A stretch of DNA of 64,000 nucleotides, taken from the NCBI GenBank assembly GCA_029948255.1, contig JALIZF010001674.1, forward strand, positions 62,001-126,000. The letters are read 5' to 3'. Source of the DNA: Telmatactis stephensoni (taxonomy: Eukaryota > Cnidaria > Anthozoa > Actiniaria > Isophelliidae). The notes under the pieces are model-generated. The model was not told the origin of the DNA. It saw only the letters and a program-made list of their open reading frames with translations, and did not search any database. Both the position numbers and the translations under genes were made by a program. Of the stretch, positions 11,095 through 20,983 are shown one piece after another (positions within the stretch are counted from its first letter, which is position 1; each line of letters begins with the position of its first letter).

Positions 11095-12120
11095 TATTAT
11101 ATTCTATTTAAGATTTTATTTATATACATAACAATATTAAAATAAATTATAGGGTCTTGTACAACAATTAGGGGTTTTAATAACTTCAGCAGTAGCAGGA
11201 CCCAATAACAAGATAGGCATCTGAAATACAGACAACCTAAAAGTTTTTACCATTAGAAAATTGCTTATACCCTGAATACATTTCTCTTTGCTTTCACCAT
11301 ATAACCTTGCTTTCAGTTTACAGTCAAACTAACAAAACCGTGAACACCTAAAATATGTCTGGAATGTTTATAGCAGTGTAAACAATATTATAAAAGCCTT
11401 TTTAACTGCACCTGAAACCATAGGCAGGCCAATTAGTCTTGCTACAAAATTTCTTACTGCTTGATTTCTTTCTTGATTTTTGTATTATTTTACTAGAAAG
11501 TGGATTAACAAAAACAATTTTAACATTCCTGACATATTATAGGTGTTCAGAGTTTTCTTAGTTGGACTGTAAGTACACAGTAGATGATATATGAAAGTAA
11601 GTGACAGTGCTCGCCATATAACATATGGTAACATGTTTTTTTGTTTATTTGAATTACAATTTCAAAGACAAAATGATAAATATTTTTGCTTTACTGAAGA
11701 CGTCTATATTAGTCTATCAGTCTCCAGTCCTCATTGCAAAAACTGATGTCTTATAATAAGTTCAAAATCATCAATAATTTACATTGGATGATAACGGATA
11801 TTATAAATTTATATTAAAATATTGATTTTCATTTTTGCAATCATAAAATTTACAATACTATTAAAGTTGAAATGAATATGAAATTAAGGAGCTACACTGT
11901 AGCAATCATGGATAATTTACAATAATTTATTACAAGTAGCTTTTTGCTCATTTTTATCAGACATCTAAGTTGCTTTTTGTGAGATAATTAGTTTAGTTGG
12001 CCTGTGTAAGCATAAAATACTACATAAAATATACTAATCAAAATAATATTGCTTCAAATAAGTATTAATTATTTATAAGTGCTATTTCATGCTTTTCTGA
12101 GGGGTTTGTTCTGCATTCAT
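11095..12120. other. AT-rich intergenic stretch
   Basis: I see no gene, RNA or clear repeat here. Short runs of T and A dominate. Confidence 0.5.
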
Positions 12121-12212
12121 GCTGCACAGACAAATTGTTGATTTTTGCTTTAAGTACTGCATACATTTATGTAGTACTTAAAGTAAAAGTCCAACAATTT
12201 GTCTGCACAGTT
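12121..12212. repeat. Hairpin overlapping the 3' end of the YqaJ gene
   Basis: CTGCACAGACAAATTGTTG and its near complement CAACAATTTGTCTGCACAG flank arms containing CTTTAAGTACTGCAT and ATGTAGTACTTAAAG. Total arm length is about 42 bases around ACATTT. It spans the last codons and stop of the YqaJ frame. It could be a terminator-like fold, an insertion that rewrote the C-terminus, or the end of a mobile unit. Confidence 0.6.
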
Positions 12213-12877
12213 TGCCCAGAAAACATCATCAAATGAAATCCTTTGGATTACCATACTCTTAAATGTGTAAACAATAAAGTCTACCCATTCTGTGCCAGTG
12301 AGAGCCATTTCACTTTGGATTTGAAAGTAGTATGCATGCTCAAATTTCAGTTTAGGCTGTCCATTATCATTGAACAGAAAAAAACTTGGATTTTCGCTAG
12401 CAACAAGTAGATCATGCTCTCTTTTATCATGGGGGCATTTGATTTCACAAAGACCATATGGAGGGTCAACCATGTAATCAGTGACCTTGCCATCAGGTGA
12501 GCATCCAAGCCAGACGTTTCCAGGATTGACAACAAATCCAGAGTCACTCACTGTAATAGCCCTACCTAAATTTCTCAGGTAGTTAACATACTTTTGCCGT
12601 GCCACTTTTGCCATGATCTAGCTTTCGTTATACAAAATCAGTAACTGGAGGGGGATTAAATATATCTTTAGCCAAATTTTCAAATTGAGCCTTCCGAAGA
12701 CATACTCTGCCAATATTCGATGAAGTTAATCGAAGCTTTCTTTCTTTCTTCCATAGATCATTTTCTGCCTGACCTCTTGTTGATTTCTCAAGTAACTCAG
12801 ACTGTTCTTGAGAAAGCTTTAATGTTCTTAGTAATTCCCCTTTCTCAGGGTTCAGTGTTGCTTCATCAATAGGGAAT
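12150..12877 (-). pseudogene. YqaJ-type recombinase/exonuclease domain (3' part of split gene)
   Basis: This is the C-terminal half of a SWIM-YqaJ protein. On the - strand it opens with FPIDEATLNPEKGELL, then SQEQSELLEKSTRGQAENDL and KLRLTSSNIGRV, the usual entry to a YqaJ nuclease. It continues as WLGCSPDGKVTDYM and GLCEIKCPHDKR, giving the D and E-x-K residues of the PD-(D/E)XK fold. The long open part is 12614-12150. Upstream of it a TAA after VTDFV and a TAG/frameshift near 12620 break the chain. YqaJ domains are DNA exonucleases of the lambda-exo type. The 5' half of the same gene lies beyond the Harbinger 2 insertion at 16637. Confidence 0.75.
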
Positions 12878-12881
12878 TTAA

Positions 12882-12913
12882 GATACGTCGACTACGGACT
12901 ACGGACTACGGAC
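12882..12913 (+). repeat. Left terminal inverted repeat of Harbinger 2
   Basis: It reads GATACGTCGA followed by three CTACGGA-type units. The first 26 bases match the complement of the right end without mismatch. Confidence 0.9.
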
Positions 12914-13249
12914 GGGAGGCACTTTAGGACTGGAACGAGACACATGTGTTGCTTTGCCCCACCGTCGCGAGCTCACGACGGTGCGTTGTCGAAGGGTTTT
13001 GAGTAGTGGAGTTCGTAGTCAACAAGAAGGTAAGAAAAATAACCTTAGAGTTGAAGAATCTACGTTTTGTCAAATGATTACCCTTCAGTTGTAAAGCACT
13101 GTTTATTTAGAGTAATAAAATCGAGTTTCAGTTAGTTTTATGAGCTGAATTTTGTAGTTTGGTGAGCCATGGTTCCTGCTTCCATTACAGAACTTATTCT
13201 TAAATTACATTTGTAATTATCTACTTTTTTTGTTTTTTTTTAAACAGAA

Positions 13250-14886
13250 ATGACCTCTTTTCAAGCTAACAAGTAAGTAAAACAGCTAAACTAGATGCAC
13301 TTTTATGTGGTCAAACTAGTTGAAATGTGATATTCAATTTTATTTTGTGTCGCAGAATAACAAACGAAGCAACTTCACAAGCACAGCAACAGCCATCTCA
13401 GTCGTTGAGAAACAAGTAATTTTCTTTTATGTTCGTATTTTATTTTCTGTACCATTGTGATTTGTGCCAACGAGTACATGAGTGTCAAGACAGACATTTG
13501 CACATTTTACAAGATAGACTGATTATACTTCGAAAGAAAAGACTCACTCAATTTCCTTTGAACTTAATCATATAAGCTTATTTTACCAATTAACTAGCGC
13601 AAAATAAATAGTCATTTTTCTTTCACGGGCAAAATAGAGTTGTTTTCATTAACCTGTGAAATAAAGTTTATTAGATCAGTAAAGTGCGATGGTCGAACAC
13701 ATTGGAATGAGGGTGTGGTGATACACTCAAATATGTTTCATGCATGGGTAAATGAAAATCACTCTAAACTGTGAGATCTACACTTTATTTAGCACACATT
13801 TTAGAACTCCTATTCTTTTGTTTCCTATTGTTTTCACTGATTTGACTATATACTCTAAATCATTAATTCATAAATTATTAATTTCGAGTGTCTTAAAGTA
13901 CACTTTGAAATAGACAAAAAAGAGTCTAAAGAAAACAATGCAAGAAGGGTGCAAGATGATGAAGTCGAAAAAAACATTACAAAATGTAGCCAAAGTTCAA
14001 TAATAAGTCTAAGCTTTTATTTATAGATCATGTGTAAAATATGAATTACTGCTAGCTGTAACAATAATGTACAAATAATTATCAATAATAGATGATTTGT
14101 GTTAAATACAATTCCTTGATATGAGAATCTTTTTGTTTTTATAGTGGGACATTTAGATGGGATGAGAAGAAAGACAAGATTTTGATGAGGGAAGTAAGAC
14201 AAACAGAGCCTTACATTGAAAGAACTGGTAGCAAGGAGGCAGGCCAGAAATGGTCAGAGATTGCAGCAGCCATAAATACTCATGCTGACTTTAGTGCTAT
14301 GCCCAGGGATCAGCGGTCAGTTAGAGATCGGTTCAACAGGCTTCTCAGTGACTTCAACACAAAAATGCGAAAGGAAGAGAATGCCTCTGGCATCAGCCCT
14401 GATGATTTGAGTGAAGTGGAACTGATCTTGGCTGAAATACAAGAAATCATCATCTCTAACTCAAGCAGTGCTTCTAGTGTATCTACCTCCAGTGACAAAG
14501 CAAAACCAGAAGGTGAGCGAGCTAAAGCTTTGGCCATTAGAGACAAAGCCATGAACTGTTGGGGGAAGGAAGTAGTAGATGATGTTGATGATGAGGATGA
14601 GGATATCAAGCCTAGGAGGAAAAGAAGCAGGAGAAGTACTGCAGACCCATTAGAGTACCTCAGAATAAAGACAGAGTCAGAGATGGAACTGAAAAAAGAA
14701 GAAATGGCACTTTTGAGGGAGCAGCTGAGCATGGACAGCAAAAGAATGGAGGCTGAGCAGTCAAGGCAGATGCAAATGCAAGAGCAGTTTTTGTTGCAAC
14801 AGAGGCAAATGCAGCAACAGATGGAGGCACAGGCCCAGTCCCAAGCTTTGATGTTGGCTTTTTTACAAAAGATGAACAAGTTTTGA
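13250..14886 (+). CDS. Myb/SANT-like partner protein of Harbinger 2 (3 coding exons)
   Basis: This is the DNA-binding accessory protein of the element. A 5' leader exon ends at 13029 (AAG/GTAAGA). Coding exons are 13250-13272 (MTSFQAN), 13356-13415 (ITNEATSQAQQQPSQS) and 14145-14886. All introns are GT-AG and phases match, giving 274 residues. The long exon opens with FRWDEKKDKILMREV and KWSEIAAAINTH, a Myb/SANT trihelix-like fold. The basic-acidic stretch DVDDEDEDIKPRRKRSRR is a likely nuclear signal. The C-terminus is a Gln/Met-rich coiled coil (EQFLLQQRQMQQQMEA...). No lesions were seen. The antisense frame at 14310-14879 is a shadow. Confidence 0.85.
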
Positions 14887-15365
14887 CTCTTTCCTTGTTT
14901 TAACTAGTGTGGACTTGTTTGTGATGGACTTGAGTTAGAAAATATACTTTTTCAGAGTGAAATCTACCTGTATGGAATATTAAGGTTAATTATGGTAGAT
15001 CATGTTCAAGTTTTGGATATATTCTAAACTCAGTTATATGAACTTAATGATGATATTTCTGTGTCAATGATCATTTGCTTAATTGTCTACTTGATTAAGT
15101 TTTATTTGATAAACTTGGGCGCTACTAATTTGGACCAATATGTACTATTGCATTCTAGATCAAAAAGCCCACATTGAGATAAATAGTGCTATCATCCACA
15201 CTAATTTCATCAAAACTAGAACACTAACACTAAAACCATGAAACAACTTAGATAGTAAATAGCACCAAATAGTAAGCAAAATCCTTTGTTTTCTGTTGTT
15301 TAATTTGTGCTATTTGTACTATTTAGTTAGTACTTGTTTCATGGTTATATTAATATTATTTTGCT

Positions 15366-16553
15366 CTATGCAAAGTAATTTTGAAGGGTTGGAGGGTCTA
15401 CCTGAAAATAGTCAGATGTGTTATTTCCATACAGGCAAGTGAGGGCATTTCTCATGACAGCACATACAATGTATTGCTTGCCAATTGCACTCATGCCTAT
15501 CTTCAAATTTTTCTTGAAATCAAGACACCGAAAGTAAGTAGATATATCCCCAAATAGCCATTCAACAGAGATGCGAACACTACTCATTGATGCATTAAAA
15601 GCTCTCATTTGTGGAGTTAAAGGACCAGCGTAGTCACCTTGTCTGTAGGGTCGCATCAGTTGTGGTCGTAGTGGATAGGCTAAGTCTCCATATATGCAAA
15701 GTGGCTGTCCATTGGGAGTGTAGGCATGTCTTTGCAAAGCATTTAACAGTTGTGACTCATTCAGCATGCCAGCATCGTGTCGACGGCCTTCAAAGGGACC
15801 AGAAAGGTTGGCAATTAATCCATTAGGGATGACTAGGGATTGAAATTTTAATGCATGCACACGTTTGTGTCCATTATATACTACCCTTTGATTTTCTTCG
15901 GGTCGTGATATCGGACGAACGGTGCCGTCGACAAAACCTAAACAATTGGTTAAAGGACATCCCATTTGGTATACAGCTAGGGCATACTGCTCTAGGTTAG
16001 CTGGGGCAAGAAAAGGTTGGTTCCAGGATGTAAGTCTATGACCATGGTTAGTATAAATCCAGTCTTGCACAACGTTGTAGATCATACAAAGCTCGGGGAC
16101 AGGACGTGCAAAACGGTAAATCAGGTCAAAGTACCTGCAAGGATATGCCAAGCGCTTTAACAAAATACACAGACCTTCTAATCCACTGCATACAGTTCCT
16201 TGAGGACACTTGAACTGTTGTGGTACTCCAAGAACATCGGCCAAAACTGGAAGATCTTCTTTGTTAACTCTAAACTCAGTTTTGCATTCACTTGAATCAT
16301 AGGAATCGAGGTTGAAATCATCGTATTCCCAGTACGGATATAATGGGTTGACTGAATTGTAAGCCTCATACAAAAGAATAAATTCCTGCTCATCGATAAC
16401 TTTACCCGCTAAGCTGTAAACCAAGGAATCACGAAGCTTTTGGAAAGACATTTTATTGTAAACATAACTAAAATAAGGCAAGCTCACGGTAGCTGCTTGT
16501 TCGTAGTGTTGTTCGTCGTGTGCGTACATCTTAAGTTCATATTTTCGCGCCAT
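15366..16553 (-). CDS. PIF/Harbinger transposase of element 2, intact single exon
   Basis: This is a 395-residue DDE_Tnp_4 transposase. Recognisable blocks are LCILLKRLAYPCRYFDLI (about 128-145), RPVPELCMIYNVVQDWIY (about 150-167), CLGFVDGTVRPI with catalytic D at about 209, GRRHDAGML with D260, CIYGDLAYPL with D290, and SVEWLFGDI with E331. The tail DFKKNLKIGMSAIGKQYI is well conserved in related transposases. It starts 79 bases inside the right end of the element. No frameshift or stop was found, so this copy is a good candidate for an autonomous, recently moved transposon together with the Myb gene. Confidence 0.9.
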   Translation of the reverse strand: MARKYELKMYAHDEQHYEQAATVSLPYFSYVYNKMSFQKLRDSLVYSLAGKVIDEQEFILLYEAYNSVNPLYPYWEYDDFNLDSYDSSECKTEFRVNKEDLPVLADVLGVPQQFKCPQGTVCSGLEGLCILLKRLAYPCRYFDLIYRFARPVPELCMIYNVVQDWIYTNHGHRLTSWNQPFLAPANLEQYALAVYQMGCPLTNCLGFVDGTVRPISRPEENQRVVYNGHKRVHALKFQSLVIPNGLIANLSGPFEGRRHDAGMLNESQLLNALQRHAYTPNGQPLCIYGDLAYPLRPQLMRPYRQGDYAGPLTPQMRAFNASMSSVRISVEWLFGDISTYFRCLDFKKNLKIGMSAIGKQYIVCAVMRNALTCLYGNNTSDYFQVDPPTLQNYFA

Positions 16554-16604
16554 TCGTTGTGTACTCGGCCCAGTACTCGAGACAAAGAAAACGCGCGTTC
16601 AACC

Positions 16605-16632
16605 GAAGTCCGTAGTCCGTAGTCGACGTATC
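16605..16632 (-). repeat. Right terminal inverted repeat of Harbinger 2
   Basis: Read on the - strand it is GATACGTCGA followed by two CTACGGA units, and then diverges (CTTCGGTTGAAC). It lies about 55 bases upstream of the transposase start at 16553. Confidence 0.9.
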
Positions 16633-16636
16633 TTAA

Positions 16637-18262
16637 AGTCCCTAACGTAACCATAGACAGGAACAGGGAATGTTGGAAAAATTTCAATTTCAAAATCAGG
16701 CTTTGATTCTGGGGTTATAGAAAGGTCACAGTATACCTTGAAGTCATGTTCAGTTAATGAGATTTGATAGCTAAGAACTGATCCTACTGCACTAGGACCA
16801 AATTTTGTTCTCAAGTATTTTGTATTATCAGTATCAGGTGTTATAGTGCATGCAAATCCAATGTGAGGATCCAAATTAGATAGTTCACTTTTAAGTCTTT
16901 TAACAGCAACATGATCTGTTTGTTTACTAGTTCCAGCTCTTGCTTCATAGAGAGTAGACTCTATCCCTACTTTTGCATTGTTTAGCTGATCCACCTTCAT
17001 TTTGTTAACAGTTATGTCCATAATAGCTGGTTTATAAATCTTCCCTGATAATGCTCGAGAGATACCCCACTCACGTGCCTTAGATGTACACGAAACCTCC
17101 TCTGGGATCTTCTTGAGCTGAAGTAAAGAATATTCTGCAAGTTCTGTAAGCATTGCCATAATGTGAATGCAATATCCTGATTTTCCAGCTGGGCATTCAC
17201 AATGTGCGTATTCAACGCTCCCTGTAGTTTTGTCAATGGCAATACTAACATGATATCTTTTATTTGCACGCTTACTAGCCTGGCATATGCCCTTAACATA
17301 GCACCACGACTCATGGTATGAGCAAAATATTGAATCAGCACTAAGATACCTTTCTTTCTGAAAGTGTTCTCCTCTGTCAGTAGCTTTTGCTGTAGGGTGA
17401 TCACTGTCTCCAACAATCTTCCTTTTTCCACTTTTATTGCGATGATCAATTATTTCACGCTGGGTAAATATTGGGAAATCCTTGAGATTTTTTGACCATA
17501 TCAAATTCCCTTTTGTACTTTTACCATAAACGCCTTTGTGGAGTAACTCAGATTTACCACTTGGTGTCTCCTCTTTTTCTAATTTTTCATTTGTGCTCGT
17601 TGGTTTAACATTGACACTTTTCTTGTCTTGGCTTTTAAGTTTCAACCATTTTTATCAGGTGTCGGGTCTATTACATGGTGATAGTTTCCGTTGCTAAGAT
17701 ATTGTTTTATCCTTTAAGGAATAAACAAATAATAAGATAAATAAGAATTTGAGAACCTGATGAATGAATAGCTACAGGAATAAAAGATTAAAAAAACTCT
17801 GCAGAGCTCCTGAAATATCTCAATAACGGAACAGTAGTTTAACTAGCAAGGTTATATTTACTTAGAACAATCCAGTGAACACTGTGGTCACAAAAACAAA
17901 TCTTTACAACTTTATTTATTTAATTAATCAAAACAAATTGCTGGTAATGCATTCTAAAACAGTGATGAAAATCAATTACAACATATAAGTTCATAACATG
18001 TTCTTTTTTCATAGTAGAATATTTTCAATGACAGATATACTTACTTTTGTATAACATCCTTCTTCAAAGTACATTTTTTCATTGAATCACCTCTACACTT
18101 TAGCCAAAACCTAAGTTCTTGGAGACTGCACTTATAGAGATTGTTGTAATCTAGTTTTGCCCCAGCAATGTCATCTTCCTCGAGCACTACATCTATTTTA
18201 TTTTGTAGTACTTCCAGATTGTTTAGAGAAGTCGCATTTTGTTTTGCCCAGTCCCAGCCTCG
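16637..18262 (-). pseudogene. SAP-like / SWIM zinc-finger part of the split YqaJ gene (5' part)
   Basis: An upstream exon (about 18262-18045) encodes WAKQNATSLNNLE, then LYKCSLQELRFWLKCRG and KCTLKKDVIQK, a SAP-like helix-loop. It splices (AA/GTAAGT to AG/G) to an exon starting at 17711. That exon has one single-base frameshift near 17645, then an open frame to 16637. A SWIM finger is seen at CECPAGKSGYCIH (C-x-C ... C-x-H), followed by ISRALSGKIYKPAIM and IEIFPTFPVPVYGYVRDFK. There the Harbinger 2 element interrupts the gene, and the chain resumes at 12877 as FPIDEATL. The start exon is not certain. Similar SWIM-YqaJ genes occur in many copies in invertebrate genomes, possibly as transposon passengers. 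Confidence 0.7.
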
Positions 18263-19772
18263 TTTTCATGAAAAAGTGCTTAGTGACCGGTTGACGTCCG
18301 CCTTATTTGGGTAGCGTGTATAAATTGAATAAAGAAGTATTTGGTGGAAAGGCGTAGCCGTTATCAAACTTTGTACGGAATGTGAATGATAATAAAAAAC
18401 AAAGAATTCAACACACAAATTTTGAAAAAGTGTTAAAGCAAAAAGATAAATTGAATTAAGAAGTATTTGGTGGAAAATGTCAAAATTCATTCAGAGATCC
18501 TAACTGATATCTTCATGCTCACTAATTGGTAGCAAAAGGAAACCTTGATCAAAGGTCAGTTCTCGACTAATAAATCGTACAATTGTACGGTGACAATTGA
18601 AGCTTAAACGATAGCAAGTTTCGGCTCTCTTTGTACTTTAAATTTGAAGACCAATCGAGATTGTAGTTGAGACTTCTCAAAAAAATATCCTTTGACAACT
18701 TCGGCGCCTGCCAGGTATTTAGCCCCCCAGTCATCTTCAACACTTTTGTTCAGAGAATCTTTACTTTCTTTAACTTCTAATAAATAATACTCACTCCTCT
18801 GCCAACAATAGCCGACAACCCTGTATTTTCTCATGCTCTATGCTCATGTGAATGTGAGATTTGAGACAGTTTGATTGACATGATTGACATGTCTTGTATT
18901 TAAAAACATGCCCGGTGTCATTTGATCTCGCCGATTACGGCGATCACATTGATTGTACGATTTCATTGCTTTTAATATTTACTGGTAAATTTGCGATGGT
19001 TAGACAAAATGTAAAATTTATCCTGGCAAGTATAATATTTTATACAATGCATTAATAGTAATTTTTGCATATTTAGGCAGTCCTGACGCTACTGGTTCGA
19101 CATAAGCCTACAAATACAGCCACTACATTAAAACGGGGCGAGCTGTTAAGTTTAATAGCGGCTGTTTTCCAAGTTCGTAGGCTAGCCAACGGCAACAGAA
19201 CGATTGATCCATGAGCACGATTGGAGCTTGATAAAGGCACCATGAGCACAGCTTAGGCACGATGAAAGGCACTATAGGCATGATTGAGGCACGATGAAAG
19301 GCATGATGGGCACAATCAACATTGTCCTAGCTGTTCTATTACCAGTCTTAACGCTGGTATTTTTCAAACATTGAAAAGATTCAGAATTGTAGACAATTTT
19401 ATATACACCTGCAAAATTCTAAAACTGACAAGGAAACTGAAATGTACAGCATTTTATAAAACATTTTGCATATTTGATCTTTGATGATTAGCGACACTTT
19501 TTTGAAATCACGTTTCTATTTTTTTTTGTCTAACTACCATCAGGTCAAGTGCTATGAGCAAGTAAACCCAGTTTTGAGGTGTACTTGAACTATATTTTTG
19601 TAATCTTAATAACAGATATTTTTTTAGTTTTTGGGAAAAAAAGCCAAACCTTGTAGCATTAGAAAAAATGGTGGTGCTTTTGTACACCAACACCGTGCGC
19701 AGGGCCATATTAAGATACATTTAAGCATTTACAAACCCATGGGCTAAACATTTTTTTTTGACTTTACTGTAG
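18263..19772. other. Mostly non-coding stretch with short repeats
   Basis: A direct repeat of about 30 bases (GAAGTATTTGGTGGAAA at about 18330 and 18460) and a degenerate tandem array at 19211-19318 (units with AGGCACGATGAAAGGCA, period about 33) are visible. One small open frame is listed separately. Confidence 0.4.
18604..18834 (-). CDS. Hypothetical 76-residue open frame
   Basis: An ATG at 18834 opens MRKYRVVGYCWQRSEYYLL, followed by a charged stretch (EVKESKDSLNKSVEDDWG) and ending KVQREPKLAIV. The composition is protein-like, but I recognise no domain. It lies about 340 bases upstream of the YqaJ SAP-like exon on the same strand. It could be a small gene of the same unit, or chance. Confidence 0.25.
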   Translation of the reverse strand: MRKYRVVGYCWQRSEYYLLEVKESKDSLNKSVEDDWGAKYLAGAEVVKGYFFEKSQLQSRLVFKFKVQREPKLAIV

Positions 19773-19978
19773 TTGCAGATGCCAAGAAAAAGTTTAAGAA
19801 TCTCAGAGCTAGATTTACTAGAGACAAGAAAAGAATAGTTGATAAACAAACATCTGGAGCTGGTTTAGATGAAGTACAAGAAGTAAAGAGTGAAGCTTCT
19901 GAATTATACTCATACTTAAGATAGTTGGATGTCCATATTGTAGGCCCACGCCAAAGCAAAACAAACTTAGGGTAGTTC
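19773..19978 (+). pseudogene. MADF-domain exon, broken
   Basis: After TTTACTGTAG the frame reads ADAKKKFKNLRARFTRDKKR, then SGAGLDEVQEVKSEASELYSYLR and LDVHIVGPRQSKTN. The KKFKNLRxRF block and the closing aromatic segment are those of MADF (Myb/SANT-like) domains. A TAG at 19922-19924 replaces what is usually tryptophan or a similar residue (YLR-stop-LDVHI), and the frame closes at TAG 19976-19978. MADF proteins often accompany Harbinger transposases, but no transposase is seen beside this one. The antisense frame 20118-19744 shows no domain. Confidence 0.5.
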
Positions 19979-20165
19979 GGTACACTTCTATCTTTAAGCT
20001 TTTGAGTGAATTTATTATTATTGTCTAAACCTTCAAAAACGTATTCTGGAAGGCCATTTTTTAACTCGTGGATTGCAAATATAAAGAAGTTCCTGCAACC
20101 TAAAAATAGATGTAGCAATAAAAATGTGAAATAGCAGTTAAAGTGGAATTGAAAGAAATATAAGC

Positions 20166-20952
20166 TCAGGTGAAATAATAATTACAAAATTTGCATACAA
20201 AATGATGGAAGTAACAATAAATAAAAGCATTTTTGACTTTACTGAGTAAGAAGAAATCGCTTGAACTGTTTTTGAAACTTTTTTGTGATTTGCTGTTTTT
20301 TATTTGGATCGGTACTTCGTTCCAGCATGTGGCAGCAGCATATTTCACCCCAAATTTACCATAATTTAAATTTTGACGAGGTATGAAACAGATTTCTATT
20401 TGATTTTGAACGTGTATTATAATGGTGCTGTAGTTCTATTTCTTTAAAGTAGTTTTGAAAAATATCTGGTAATTTGTGGTTTATGTGTTTATATGCAGCT
20501 TCACAAAGTTGGAACTTAACTATCTCAAAAATATTAAGTATATCTAGTTTTTGAAAAAGTGGTCTACTTGGAGTTTTTGGTGCCAAAAATGTAATTATGC
20601 AAAGGGCTCGTTTTTGTAAGATATGAATTGGTAAAACTTTTGAATTATAATTACTTCCCCATATCAATGCACCATGCGAGATGTACGAGTATATAAAGCT
20701 GTAATAGAGATTTTTTAAAAGATCAAGGGAAAGGTAGTTCCTACATTTGTATAAAATTCCGATTGACTTGGCAATTTTCCTACAAATAAATATAATATGA
20801 GGATCCCATGATAGACAATCGTCAATTAGCACACCTAGAAACTTTGTGTTAGAGACCCTATTAATAAGTTGCCCTTGTTTTAGACACAACAAACCAGTAC
20901 TGTCATCCAAAACATTCTTTAGTTTTTGCTTGGAACCAAACATAATATACAT
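20166..20952 (-). pseudogene. LINE ORF2 C-terminal fragment (CR1/jockey-like reverse transcriptase)
   Basis: The open part 20952-20356 reads MYIMFGSKQKL, then NTKFLGVLIDDCLSWDPHI, KIAKSIGILYKCRNYL, LYYSFIYSYISHGALIWG and ILQKRALCII. This is the thumb/connection region after the RT palm in jockey/CR1-type LINEs. It continues in a second frame to about 20166 (CWNEVPIQIKNSKSQKSFK). It is 5' truncated a few bases before the TTAA repeat at 20984. No catalytic YADD remains. Confidence 0.75.
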
Positions 20953-20983
20953 ATATGTATACTTTTAGTTACAAATTGATTAA

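Larger units (their letters stand above)
12882..16632. mobile_element. PIF/Harbinger transposon 2, complete and apparently intact
   Basis: The element is 3,751 bases. Perfect terminal inverted repeats of about 26 bases begin GATACGTCGACTACGGAC at 12882 and end in the complement at 16632. Both ends are flanked by TTAA (12878-12881 and 16633-16636), compatible with a TTA/TAA or TTAA duplication. The left end carries three CTACGGA units and the right end two. Inside are a spliced Myb/SANT-like gene on + (13250-14886) and a single-exon transposase on - (16553-15366), convergent, with an imperfect hairpin between their 3' ends (about 15239-15346). It sits inside a YqaJ/SWIM gene, and the host frame is restored if the element and one TTAA are removed. 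Both genes are open. Confidence 0.9.

Noticed and set aside
14310..14879. A 189-residue - strand frame rich in Ser, Cys and Leu
   Set aside because: It is the antisense shadow of the Myb-like gene of Harbinger 2, which has clear domain content, splice sites and orientation.
19744..20118. A 124-residue - strand frame
   Set aside because: The + strand encodes a recognisable MADF domain with an acceptor site. The - strand frame has no domain I can name.
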